From NCBI GenBank assembly GCA_001630475.1, contig KV419402.1:460255-524254 (forward strand): DNA of 64,000 bases, in the 5' to 3' direction. The notes beneath the pieces were generated by a model. It made no database searches. It was not told the DNA's origin and saw only the letters and a list, made by a program, of their open reading frames with translations. Positions 46,841-57,357 of this stretch are shown here, in pieces. Numbering within the stretch: position 1 is the first letter of the stretch; the number at the start of each line of letters is the position of its first letter. The position numbers and the translations under genes were made by a program. Origin of the DNA: Sistotremastrum niveocremeum HHB9708. Its lineage: Eukaryota; Basidiomycota; Agaricomycetes; Sistotremastrales; Sistotremastraceae.

Positions 46841-47972
46841 CTAAAAACATGAAAGTAAATGAGATATTTTCGCGTGCACGAATGCTTGATCCACTGCATT
46901 CGTGTCATTTTTGGTGAACGCGCTTCCTACAGAAATCGAAGTAAAACAGCCGCCACTCCTGACCACTTCGGTCTCGGTAGGCAATCGGTTGGAGCCGCAT
47001 GTCCGGAAATCCGGGGGTGTTTGGGCAGTAGCATTCTCAATTCTGGTGAAAACGAATTTAAAATCTTCAGGCGAGGTGCAATTCGAAGCAGTAACGGCCG
47101 CAAAATTGACATTGAGATAGACATTTGGCGGGAGGAATGGTTTTGCGGTCCTTGTCAGAGCATTTGTGACTGTCGTGGAGAGCGCGGCATAGACTGCAGG
47201 ATAGTTTGGAGATGGTGTGGTAGCGGTGAATGAGATCTGTGTCCCCGTGGTGCCCGAAAATGCGATAGCAGGGACTCCCTCTTTGGCAGCTTCGGTAGCC
47301 GCACCAACTGTGCCCGAAATTTGGGTTGTTGGACCGAGGTTCGCTGTAAGAAATTCAACGAAATTGAGCATAGTTTCTCAAACTAGATTGCAGGTTGACA
47401 TACCTCCAACATTGAAACCGCTTACGACGATATCTGGTTTTCTACCAAAGAATCGCGGCGCCAACTTCTGCAGGCCGAATTTGATAGTTGTGACCGGGAA
47501 GCTGTTGACATAGTTGAGGCGAACTGTGCCCAGCTTGAATATCGATGTTCCGGCGGCAAAGAATCGTACTGACCATTAGAGCTGCTGAAGCCTTCAGGTG
47601 AGGAACCGATGGGACAAGTATCGAATTCACAGGTAATATTGAGAACAGTCGGAGTAGCTTCTTTCGAGCCCGTCCCGGACTCGTTTTCGGCGGGCGCCAC
47701 CAGTAGAACCTGTCATAATCGTGAATAGAGGTTAGAATCACTAAGGGAATATCTTACATTATGACCTGCAGCGATCAGGTCCGTATCGAATGCACGAATG
47801 TTCTTCTCCGCCCAGCCTAACATAAAGTCAATTATGTTGTTCACTCTGAAATATAATCTTTCAATCTCTTACCATCGTCGTTCGTCAAAACCACATTCAA
47901 TCTTGGGAACAACAGTGCAGAGGCCTGTGACAGGGAGGCACAGGCAACGATAACTGACAAGATAGAGCGCAT
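46841..47972 (-). CDS. Secreted SurE-like acid phosphatase/nucleotidase
   Basis: SurE-fold phosphatase; bacterial members are 5'/3'-nucleotidases, fungal ones are often extracellular acid phosphatases. Exons (minus) 47972-47873, 47816-47758, 47709-47574, 47523-47404, 47343-46841; 918 nt, 305 aa. Signal peptide (1-19, ending QASA), then VVLTNDDGWAEKNIRAF with the metal-binding Asp pair (32-33), VLLVAPAENESGTGSK (the Ser/Asn substrate loop), DIVVSGFNVGANLG (second metal-binding Asn motif) and SGTVGAATEAAKEGVPAIAFSG. The C-terminal third has paired cysteines, as expected for a secreted protein. The secreted status is inferred from the signal peptide. Confidence 0.88.
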
Positions 47973-49021
47973 GACTGGGCTTTACTTTTTGCTGCGCAAT
48001 TTTAGGGCCTCTTTAATACTTCAGAGCGGTTAGAGATGGTGTACTTTGTGACCTGTAGGAGCACGCACGTTCGATGAGACCCTCCCGTAGTACGATGACG
48101 AAGCATCAGGAAGGTAGCCTTGCACATGGAAATGCAATTAGTTTGACGTAAGGGGATGTCTTTTCCCCTTCCTTGGTGACGTGGGTGTCACTTAGGACTT
48201 TATTAAGTGGAAAATTTAGTGAGTAATCCAAGGAATAGTAGGTAATTGGAACACTTGCGGTTTGTCTATGAGATGAATATAGGAGATAGAGAGCAACATA
48301 GTAACCAGAGCTTGAAGCGACTGGTCTTGAAGCTTGTTCTTGTCGAAGAACGTGTCAAAGAGGAGCCTGTGAGCCAAGACATAAATAGTACACTGTTAAT
48401 GTTTTCTGGAAATCGAAGAAGTAGGTGCATGTGTTGATCGCAGCGAGCTCATCGTGCGATCGGCGGGATGCATCGTTATGGCGCGTTTTGGAAAGCGGAA
48501 TTACACTTGTTGATCGATCCAAATTAGGAGAGGGAAGCGTGAGATCCGGACGGCATCTCGGCATCGCCTAAACTAGCCGCTCGTCAGGCATTCCCGGGAC
48601 GATGTGGTACTAGTTCAGCTGTCGAAGCGACTATTCGCATTCTACGAGCATCCTGGCCGCAGATGCATCAGTAGAATTTGGGTTGGATTTATTAGTGACA
48701 TTTATTGAGCGACGAAATTAATAAATGTAGCACATGATTGATCCAACGCCGATCAAGGGCACGACCGAACTCCTTGATTCTTGAAAAAGAGCAGATCCAG
48801 GGTGCATGGGACGCGGCGGGCATATAGCGAGGAAGTCATGAAGAAAAGAAGGGACGAAATGCGGTTGTCGTATCATGTCGGGACATCCAGCACGCTCAGA
48901 CTGACATGTAGGGGTGTCGGAAAAGAAAAAACGTCTTAAGCTCGCCTCCCATGGCGAACCATAATGACAGGTTGAAGGAGAGGCATGGGATAGAGGACAG
49001 ATGGAATTTGATGCATGCATA
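47973..49021. other. Intergenic stretch
   Basis: About 1 kb between the SurE-type promoter and the 3' end of the phosphoesterase gene. No gene, RNA or clear repeat recognised. Confidence 0.5.
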
Positions 49022-50021
49022 TCACAGGACAATGCCTCCGACACTTCGATAAGCGCCGTCGGCATCCGTGCTGCCCATTTCGCACAGCTGCACTTCTTGG
49101 ACTTCCCAAGTGCCTAGATTGACGGATGTAGGGCGTTTCGCATCGATGATAGTTGAAGGTTCTTCCAGTATTGATTTGAGCGCCGTAGAAGCCAATATTG
49201 ACGAATACGAAAAGGGAATCCGACGGTTTCCTCTTGGTCTGGGTCGGCGATAAGTAGTATTTAGCAGGGTGCAGTGTAACTAAACTTCCACTCAGTAGTT
49301 GTCGGAGAACAGGTATCTTTCACGTACTTTCAAAGGTCGTTTCTCTGTCACGAAACCTTGAGCGCGAAATGTTCGATCAATGAGCTCTGAGCAGGCTATG
49401 AGTTTCGGAGATCGAGAAGAGGGTCATGACTGACCGCAGACTTGCTTCAGCTTCGGGTAATAGACACTTGTGTCACTCGGACCAATCCACATTACATGAG
49501 CCTGTTCAGGATCTCCGCGATCAGGTTTCATGATATTCATCCTGTCAAGCGGCACGAGCAACTTCTCTCCATCTAAAATTTCTCCGATTTTTGAGCTGAG
49601 AGAGTGGAGAAGGTTTAGCGCGGATGTGATGGTATGAGTATCAGCCTCATTCGCAGGGTTATCGTCGGATGCTAAGGATAAGACACCCAGGGTGAGGTGA
49701 AGCTTTCGTGGGTTTACGATGATCGATTCATGTAAGCCTGGAATAGGTGACTCCTCCTGTCGAAGAGCAGTCGTGAAAGCAGTGACTTTTTCTCTCAGTC
49801 CAGGATGAAAACCCTGAACGGGTGGCAATGATAAGCCTTCAGCATAGGAGAGATATGGCGGATGACGCACCAACGGAAGTGAAATGACTTTTCGTTATTC
49901 CTCGTAAAATTTACAGATACATGCTAAGCAAAAGCAACCTACAGTGCGTCAATGCTGGCCTGGTCCTGTGTGGAGGCCTTGCTTGATGACTCTTAGAATT
50001 CATTGAGCTAGAAGGTGGCAT
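49022..50021 (-). CDS. ASCC1/AKAP7-like 2H phosphoesterase-domain protein
   Basis: Protein of the 2H (RNA ligase/cyclic phosphodiesterase) superfamily, AKAP7-NLS type, as in activating signal cointegrator subunit 1. Exons (minus) 50021-49943, 49887-49871, 49813-49435, 49395-49328, 49279-49022; 801 nt, 266 aa. Both catalytic H-x-T motifs are present: KLHLTLG (His71, Thr73) and KLHCTLLNTTYR (His183, Thr185). THFISLPLGFHPGLREKV at the front is built from a 17-nt second exon; the end reads CEMGSTDADGAYRSVGGIVL, the usual closing strand. There is no KH domain in front, unlike animal ASCC1, so it may be a shorter stand-alone form. The role in RNA or alkylation-damage repair is inferred from the family. 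Confidence 0.85.
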
Positions 50022-50466
50022 CGTCGTCAATTGCAACTTGATGTTGCAGTTGGAGCGCCCTAGTACTTGTGATGCCCCTGAAGCGTTGAAGAATACAGCG
50101 AGTTGATCAGCTACTCTTAGTTGCCGGTTACGCCTGTAGAACAGAGCTGGCGCGAATGGTACAAGCTTGTAAGTTGTCGGACGATTCAGTATGCTGTATA
50201 GGGTTGTGAGAAAGCCGAGAAGCCCGACCCTGAATTTTCTCCCGCATTTCTGTCGCCACCGTCACCTAAAAACCTGACCTCGCTGTTTGATATATCCTTC
50301 GCTCGTTTATTTCGTGCAATAATTTATAGAAATTAATAGCCTAGCCAGGTGGCTCTACATCGCGCAAGTTGTTCGTGAGTTGGACGATAAGTTTGCCGAA
50401 CCCTCAAACGAAATGAAACGAACGACACGAAGTTACCAAATCATTATACAACCCCAGGAGCTGAAC
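50022..50466. other. Intergenic stretch
   Basis: Promoter region of the phosphoesterase gene and 3' flank of the next gene. Nothing recognised. Confidence 0.5.
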
Positions 50467-52617
50467 TCATGAAGAAACAGAGCGATGTGAACTTAATTCC
50501 GTATCACTTTCAGGAAGCTCCAATTCATTCCACGGCGTCCCTTGCGATGGCTTCGACGGCTGCTCCATACCATGAACTATGTCCATGGCTTCAGGTAAAT
50601 CAGAGGCATTGAAATATTCAGCTTTCCAAAGACTTTGAGATTCAGCCCAAACAGCACGCCACTTATTCAACGCGGCTGGCTCAGCCTTCGCCTTGCCTGC
50701 GAACGAAGGGGAAGACAAGAATTCGTCGACGCTGAGCAGCTCTGCGGCGTCGTCTTCTGAATCAGGTGTTTTAGTTCTGCGGACAATACCCCATTTCAAA
50801 GTAACATCTGGTTGCTTGGCCCATATAAGCACGATGACCCAGGATATCTGCTGTTTGTGAGATGAATATTCATAAGGGAAGGACGCCAAGGCTCGAGATT
50901 CAAACGGCACGTCTGGAGGACGATATGATTGTGCAAAGAGGAGTTTGCACTCATCAACCGAAACGTAAAAATCTTCGGATCGCTCAGAATGCAAGAAGCG
51001 CTGGGTTAACAGGGCGAACATGTCTGTCAGGGCCTGTAATATCAATCGGGGGGAGAATCTGCGCATGGATAAACCGCGATGGCCAGATATCACGGATAAT
51101 TGAACCGCGTCCGGGGACTCATGCTTGAAATATTGATCACAAGCAACGCGCCAGAACACCTCTGAGTGTATAATATCCTCGCATCTATGGTGAAGATGAA
51201 CCCGTTCGATAGCCTCGATATCTTCCAATTTGATATCGACGCAACCAATCACAAGCAGACGAGTTAGCTGAGGAGCAGCAGTCAGCACCGAAATAATGGT
51301 TTGTCTGACAACCCGAGGATTGTGGGATAGATCGAGGATGTTAAGCTCGGGAAGACACTCGACGATTGCTACGACTTGTGCTGATGTGAGATTCCAGGAC
51401 GAAAGGTCGAGACTCTTGTGACCAAATGTGTCGTCGTCGTCGTCAAGCAGAGTGATCAAAAGGTCCAAGGAGCTATCCGATAGCTCGGGCAAAGCTTTCA
51501 GAGAGATTAAAATAGCTGTTCGAAGTGAAGGAGGAATGGGCTGCTGCAGATGGCTGATTACCAGAGCAGCATGGGAACTGCCATCCTTACTTAATAAGCT
51601 ATCCATTGCTATCTTCAGCAACGATAGTTCCGGAAGGCCTTGAGTGGTTTCGGATGGTAGATCCACCTCGGAGCCGTCTTCTGCGACGTTACTGGAATCA
51701 CTTTCGGACTCGGAGGATGCATCGGGATGTATCTCTCGTAGTCTCATCCGCTTCAGCTTTCGCGTCCACCGGTTGTGCCATCGGTTGATGTATAACCCTT
51801 GCCATGCTTCATCCAAGTCGCCCAACGCAACGAGTGGAATGTTGTCGAAAGATGGCAAGAGTTGCTGAATATATGCTTCCATGACTGGATCTGCCAATTT
51901 ATCTTCAGAGTATTGTCCTTTCGATTTAGCCATGTATCCACTCGGTGCTTCCGCGTAATATTTTCGTACATAAGTCTCCGCAGTCAAGGGTACCATCCCA
52001 GGGACGGGTTCGCTGTACGGTCCGTGCCAACGATCCTTCCCCAGAGTGGAAAAACAGTAACGCGGCGAGAGAGGCTCGCTCACATCGACGATACTGATGC
52101 CGTCATTGTGATCTACCATCTTCTCCATTAGCGTTGCAATAACCTTTGAAAAGATCTCCATGTATATACCTCCTTGGCTGCCGGCCGCTCTATGATCCTC
52201 CAATACGCAGTAGGGGTCGAATCCAAATCGTGTTTCGTTTATTTTTCCGCAATCAGAATCGACAGCCAGCTTGAATGCATATGCGAGGAATGGACATGGT
52301 GTCCTGGGATTATATGGATCAACTTCGATCCCCTCGAACCATCGATGATATTTGTTATGAGCGGCCTGAAGTTCTTGTCTGACGACTCGCGCGTTCTCAG
52401 GTTGCTTTATCAAATTGATAAATGTGAGGACCGCTTTGAGCGGACCAGTGCCGGAGAGGGACTGGTGGTGGATGTGGACCAAACAGTAGTAATATGACTT
52501 GTTCGACTCGCCAGCTGGGCGGATACGCGCTATTATGAAGAGTTGATGTCTCGAGCCCATCGGTTCCAAGAGTCGACGGATGAAGAGAGAGAAAATTTGC
52601 AGGCCTTTAAAGAGCAC
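50467..52617 (-). CDS. Hypothetical 716-aa protein, intronless, with a degenerate leucine-rich middle
   Basis: Single open frame. A second in-frame ATG at 52560 (MGSRHQLFIIARIRP) may be the real start and gives 697 aa; the first 19 residues look less protein-like. No domain is recognised with confidence. The N-terminal ~240 residues contain hydrophobic strands (YYYCLVHIHHQSL) and aromatic-rich text (YHRWFEGIEVDPYNPRTPCP). Residues ~290-340 are acidic and Ser-rich. Then leucine-rich segments follow (LDLSSWNLTSAQVVAIVECL, PELNILDLSHNP), and the C-terminal third is mixed, ending in an acidic Ser-rich tail. I recall unnamed proteins of this layout in Agaricomycetes, without known function. Lack of introns in such an intron-rich neighbourhood is notable. 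Confidence 0.75.
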   Translation of the reverse strand: MLFKGLQIFSLFIRRLLEPMGSRHQLFIIARIRPAGESNKSYYYCLVHIHHQSLSGTGPLKAVLTFINLIKQPENARVVRQELQAAHNKYHRWFEGIEVDPYNPRTPCPFLAYAFKLAVDSDCGKINETRFGFDPYCVLEDHRAAGSQGGIYMEIFSKVIATLMEKMVDHNDGISIVDVSEPLSPRYCFSTLGKDRWHGPYSEPVPGMVPLTAETYVRKYYAEAPSGYMAKSKGQYSEDKLADPVMEAYIQQLLPSFDNIPLVALGDLDEAWQGLYINRWHNRWTRKLKRMRLREIHPDASSESESDSSNVAEDGSEVDLPSETTQGLPELSLLKIAMDSLLSKDGSSHAALVISHLQQPIPPSLRTAILISLKALPELSDSSLDLLITLLDDDDDTFGHKSLDLSSWNLTSAQVVAIVECLPELNILDLSHNPRVVRQTIISVLTAAPQLTRLLVIGCVDIKLEDIEAIERVHLHHRCEDIIHSEVFWRVACDQYFKHESPDAVQLSVISGHRGLSMRRFSPRLILQALTDMFALLTQRFLHSERSEDFYVSVDECKLLFAQSYRPPDVPFESRALASFPYEYSSHKQQISWVIVLIWAKQPDVTLKWGIVRRTKTPDSEDDAAELLSVDEFLSSPSFAGKAKAEPAALNKWRAVWAESQSLWKAEYFNASDLPEAMDIVHGMEQPSKPSQGTPWNELELPESDTELSSHRSVSS

Positions 52618-52881
52618 TGGGCAATAGATCGAGGCCGAGTCAGTGGTGCATGGTGACTGTGTACCGAATCAGCTTTAGGGCAGGCCCCTCGGCATCGTAG
52701 ACAGGACAATCTCATAATAAAAGGGGACTCCGACTATTATACTTTGGGAGTCTACAGACGGGTATCGGTACAGGATAATTAACTAACAGAACAAGACTGT
52801 CGCCCTCGCTACAGATGGAATAAACAGAGCCATGACAAGATGTGCGCAGGCACCGTGTGATGTTTTAGGCGCCCATGCCGG

Positions 52882-54280
52882 TCAAGATCGTGCGACGTTC
52901 TGGTAGGCTGGACTTGCGCTGTCATATTCGACTTGAAATATATTTTCTTTCTCTTGCGCCATGAAGCTAGAGATACCTCAATGGGAACACAGGGTCGATA
53001 TCAAGAGTTGACATACTTTAGGAGTTCGATTATATATTCTCGTAAAATTGATACAGATTCGCCGTCCAGCGTCGAAGAGGCGACGATGCCCGGTAATGAA
53101 ACTGGAGGGAGGGTAGTAAAAGGTTGTCCGGGATGTCAAAGAACGATCGAAGAAGGTCTTACCAATCATTCGTAATAAATGTTCAGCTCCATATATTGAG
53201 CTCATCTCTGGTTCAGTTCCAACCTAAGTAAGGCATCGTCAGGCGACTGATAGAAAGGTGTCAATTCCCGCCTGAGTACCTGCACGTCCGGCCCAGTGAT
53301 GTATCTTTTTCGCACTTCGGCATACTGAGCTCGTTCAAAGCGATATAATAAGTTCGCCCCGAGTGATTTATCAAAGTACGCTTGCAGACCACTGATTATC
53401 TGAGGCAGGACTTGGGGAAACCTATGAACACGTTCGTCAACCCGATCATTCAAACTGTGCTCAGTCAGACTCCCAAGGAGGACGTACGGCGGTGGCTTAG
53501 CGAGGTTCATGATATAGCTTTTATAACGATCGAGCAGAGTCTCGACGTTCGGATTACGCGGCAAAGTTACTAACTGTCAGGTCTGAGTTTCAGCATTCTA
53601 GAATCACATCGAAGGGAGCACGAGATGCGGACCTGACTGTTCTTGGTGACAGCCTCCCAATCATCCACCAGGAGGACTTTCAACGGTTCAGGTATGTTGA
53701 ACTTCAAATCAGGTTTTCTCGAGTTGTCGTCCTAGATAAAAACGAGATCAACATAGGAGTGAGACACGAGGAGTTCCATCTGATAGAAAGCTTCACCTCA
53801 TCTCTGCCTCTCTTGACCCCTCGCGAACCCGTGCCATCGCCCTTCCGTCGCTCAGACTGCTTTCCATCGTGCTGATGTGAAAGATGAACTTCGCCTTCGG
53901 ATGTCCCACAACGTAGTGTTCACCTTGGTACTTTTCGCGCTGGGCTTCGCGACGTTGGCTTGCAAGTTTTTTTGGAGCGCAAGGTTGGTTTCATTCCATT
54001 TCAGGAGACGGGCAGGAGGCACCCATTCGTCCCATCTTGATGACAAAAACGCGACGTTCGAAGAGATAGTTAAATCAAAGTATTAGATTGTCATTAAAAG
54101 CCGGACATACGTCTGTTTCCACCCTTTATAGTGCACCAAGTAGTGTGGTCCTATGCTCCCAGTCTTGGGATGAGGGTCTGGGTGGTCTTCGGATTTGAGG
54201 ACCTTGGCTTCGTAGACCATTGGGCCATGGTAGCACAGAACGCGTTCATTTGGATTGAATGTGACAGGTGCAGTAGACAT
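52882..54280 (-). CDS. MRG15/Eaf3-type chromatin protein (chromodomain + MRG domain)
   Basis: Reader of methylated histone H3K36 shared by NuA4-type acetyltransferase and Rpd3S-type deacetylase complexes. Exons (minus): 54280-54111, 54035-53924, 53871-53797, 53731-53633, 53573-53280, 53223-53163, 53101-53017, 52966-52882; 981 nt, 326 aa. Chromodomain at ~10-75: [38 protein letters not shown] with its aromatic cage residues. A basic linker (~80-120) precedes the MRG domain (~125-326): [50 protein letters not shown], and near the end [17 protein letters not shown]. The last exon was fixed by choosing the acceptor CTAG at 52967, which restores frame. Divergent from the TMEM19-like gene with 92 bp between start codons. 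Confidence 0.92.
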
Positions 54281-54372
54281 GATGAGCGCGTCTTGAGTCG
54301 TGTTTAAATTTGGAGACGAGCTAGAACAAGATCACGGTTGCAGGTGAGGAGACGCTCGATGGCTTCGCGTCG
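54281..54372. promoter_or_regulatory. Very short bidirectional promoter (MRG15 / TMEM19-like)
   Basis: Only 92 bp lie between the divergent start codons. No TATA box is seen. Transcripts must have very short 5' leaders or overlap. Confidence 0.55.
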
Positions 54373-55441
54373 ATGCTCGCTCTTTCCAACGCCATCGCCT
54401 TCGTGCTCGCTACCATCTTAGCCCTGCATGGCTTGCGCAAACGTTCATTGTCACCATCAGGGGCAGTCGCAGCCTTCATCGTTGGATATCTCATGATGGC
54501 CGTCAAACTCAAAACATTTGGGGTCTCTCTCATCGCATTCTACCTCATCGGTAGCAGGGCAACCAAAGTTGGAAAATCAATCAAACAAACGCTCGAGGAG
54601 GGACACGACTCTGCAGGAGGTGGTTATCGAAATGCCTGGCAGGTGTTCTGCAATTCGTATATGGCTTTCGTCTGCGCAATGGCATGGGAGGCATTCTTCG
54701 TCCCAAGATCCATCCAGGCATACCTTATGCCCTCCTCCGTGACATCTTTCTTCATCAGACATCGACTTCGTTTACCCTATGAGCCATACGCATGGTGTGC
54801 CCTCAGTGGCTCAGGTCAATTCGCCTGGTCGCGAGTGCTAGTTTTTGGATCGCTGGCCCACTTTGCTTGCTGTCTAGGAGATACATTATCATCCGAGCTG
54901 GGGATTTTATCACGCTCGCCTCCTCGACTTATCACAACTTTCAAGCCTGTACCTCCTGGTACGAATGGTGCCGTTTCGCTCGTCGGGACTGTTGTTTCGT
55001 GGCTCGGCGGCGCGTTGATGGGTTTTATCACCTTTATCAGCCTTTACACCGAAAACGAAGCGTGCAGGAAAGGAAATCCTTCTATTTTCCTCGCAGAATT
55101 GGTGATCTATGGCGCGTTGGCAGGTGGCATTGGGTCATTGGTACGTGCTCATTCGCTGGCAGGGCGACTCTCCTGGTACTCCGTCTGACAATTCGACAGA
55201 TTGACTCATTGATGGGTGCAACCCTCCAACAAACAAGATACTCGATTACGTCGAAGAAAATCCTTCAAGATGACACTGTCATCGAGGGAGAAGTAAAGGT
55301 TGTGAGCGGGTGGAATATCTTGACAAATAATCAGGTAAGGCCCAGATGCTCGACTGCATTTCGGCCACCTTTCTCAAGCCTCGACAGATTAATTTGCTTT
55401 CCTCTATGCTCACTAGCTTCATTATTGCTGCCCTTGTCTAG
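54373..55441 (+). CDS. TMEM19/DUF92 family membrane protein
   Basis: Multi-pass membrane protein of the DUF92 family, which includes animal TMEM19 and the plant phytyl-phosphate kinase VTE6; the fungal role is not established. Exons 54373-55140, 55200-55334, 55388-55441; 957 nt, 318 aa, a usual length. Signature text: SLSPSGAVAAFIVGYLMMA (first re-entrant helix), FYLIGSRATKVGKSIKQTLE, then CCLGDTLSSELGILSRSPPRL and TFKPVPPGTNGAVSLVGTVV, the most conserved block, and IDSLMGATLQQTRYS. The short last exon supplies a final hydrophobic helix ending AALV. The first ATG (54373) is used. It converges with mago, 239 bp apart. Confidence 0.9.
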
Positions 55442-55680
55442 TTTTGCAAACTCTGCGTACTGTCATTGCTCTATAGTTTTGAACGATCTATACCGTCTCC
55501 GGTCAAGTTCTAGAAGTTTCCAAGACCCTTTCACTTATGCTCTTCAAGCCATTCAACGGGGTATTGTGCAGAGGCTGATTTGCCCAGAGTTAGATTATTA
55601 CAGGAAACAGAACTACTACACGCTTTCATAGATGCTACCCTGATTGGCCCGGGTTTGATCTACCCAGCATCCTTTTGCCT

Positions 55681-56553
55681 TTATATAGGCTTGATCTTGA
55701 AATGGAGAGAGATCAAAGAAAATATCAAGCACTATTGAAGAACGCGAGATACATATGAGAATGAGATCGAAAACGGCGTGGTTGACTGCGGCTTACTTTT
55801 AAGTCCTGTACAAGGTAATAGAACACTCGCAGCCCATCTGGATCCTCTGAGTCCTGGACATCAACCAGTGTACCGATTTTGCCGGTCTGCGTAACGTATA
55901 TGTTAGTGAGACTGATGGAGCGGTAAGAATTCACGCACCTCAAAGGCGATATGCTCGTTGCCAATGCGAATTTCTAGCTCCTGTTTTCCGACGATATTTT
56001 TCTTAGGCCAATTTGTGTCGTCTTCCCTGTAATTGGAGGGGTTGATCAGTACAGGGAGACGTTTCAGAATTATCCGAGGAAAGGGGACGTGGAGGTTGAC
56101 ACGAGAAAACGAGGAGGGGTGCAGGGCGCAGGGGGGAAAAGAACGACAGCTCACTTGGTGATATCGCTTGTCTCGACGATTCTCTTCAACTCTTTCACAA
56201 CAAGGGGCCCAATCCACACTAAGAAAGACAGGAATCAGGACTCAATCGCGATGAACACTAAGATAGAAAGGCGACGCACTCTCTTTTCGGATCAAACTGT
56301 CATTTCGATAATTCGAGTTGTTCGCGTAACGCAGACGTCCATGAGAGTATTCAAACTCCAGAAACTCGTGTCCGTGCTTTCCTGAATGTCCGGTACTGAA
56401 GAAGACCGCCAGGTGAATACGGCGTGTGGGTAAAAAGAGATAATAAAAACTTACTAGTATCTAGTGAGGGGCCCGCTACGTGAGTCGTAGCGGGAAGCTT
56501 TTTATTTAAGTTGCTTGCCTCAGGTAAAAAGGATCCTTCTCGACGGCTGCCAT
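55681..56553 (-). CDS. Mago nashi, exon-junction-complex core protein, with a 6-nt microexon
   Basis: Partner of Y14 in the exon junction complex, which marks spliced mRNAs. Exons (minus): 56553-56519, 56460-56455 (6 nt), 56395-56280, 56218-56155, 56026-55939, 55886-55797, 55731-55681; 450 nt, 149 aa, matching the family's ~146-150. Start [12 protein letters not shown], then [98 protein letters not shown] and the usual end LHFKIKPI. The codons for the invariant Arg-Tyr-Tyr can only be completed by ATACTA at 56460-56455, flanked by CACTAG and GTAAGT. The first intron has a GC donor (GCAAGC). Confidence 0.93.
56455..56460 (-). other. 6-nt microexon of mago
   Basis: ATACTA, between acceptor CACTAG and donor GTAAGTTT. 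It completes AG|A TAC TA|T, giving Arg-Tyr-Tyr. Skipping it would join AG to TACC and replace these residues by a single Ser. Confidence 0.8.
56472..56494. repeat. Perfect 9-bp hairpin in the first mago intron
   Basis: CCCGCTACG, loop TGAGT, CGTAGCGGG, lying 12 bases upstream of the microexon in mago orientation. A stable stem here could bring the GC donor and the distant acceptor closer together. Confidence 0.6.
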
Positions 56554-57357
56554 GTTGTTATTGTGGACGAAGGTTCGCCAACGTTGATCAAGGCAAGGTG
56601 GTGGTGAAAGAATCGGAGTCGGAGTCGGAGAGCGGAAAACCTTCACATGTACATTCCATTACGTTTCTTTGTTTGAAATTTCTGGGTCCCAAGGCCCAAG
56701 GTCTCGAGCCAGAGGACCACGGATCGCATTTCGTCGGCGCCAGCGCAGTCTCTTGGAAATTGATATTTACATACTCCATCGGTATCTGTGGCATGCTCGA
56801 GCCTGAGCTTGTACCGCAGGAAGAATAATCCCATTATGGCCGTTCAGACTCGGAGGTATCGCAACTAATACTGCAACAATTTCCCTCCTGTTCGATCCAT
56901 TTCTTCCCATGATGTGGCACCACCTTATTCTGACATACGTGGAGACTTCATGGCCGCCGTAATATAAGGGAAAAAATGTCCCATTCTAATCGCACATCAA
57001 GAAGCGGTCTTGATCGACCATGTACGTAGGCACACCCATCGCTCTTCTTATTCTATGCTCGTCATCTTATACGGCCAACCTGAACTTGTATACCTTTCGA
57101 AGACAGTCACCAGGCAAGGTTGTCCGTTATCATGCAGTAGAGTAGGATAAGGCTGGTTGTTCTCAACTTCTCATGATGCGCCTCCATTGGGACCGCCCCT
57201 CAATCTCTACCCAGATATCAGACGCGTCAAGTAGAGCCACTCGAAAGTCCTGGAACTTGGAGAAACCATCAATGATACGGGGACGGGTATATATACAGCA
57301 TGGTCATTATGCGAGATCGAGCTCCTTGCAGTGCTCACTTATCGATACCTGCCAACG
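56554..57357. other. Divergent promoter region between mago and the first DUF6533-like gene
   Basis: About 800 bp holding both promoters. Includes a short GGAGTC tandem repeat (56615-56630) and TATATATACA near 57289 that could serve the downstream gene. No gene recognised. Confidence 0.4.

Noticed and set aside
56472-56510. Hairpin followed by a T-run, resembling a bacterial rho-independent terminator
   Set aside because: The genome is eukaryotic, the hairpin lies inside an intron of mago, and neighbouring exons splice across it.
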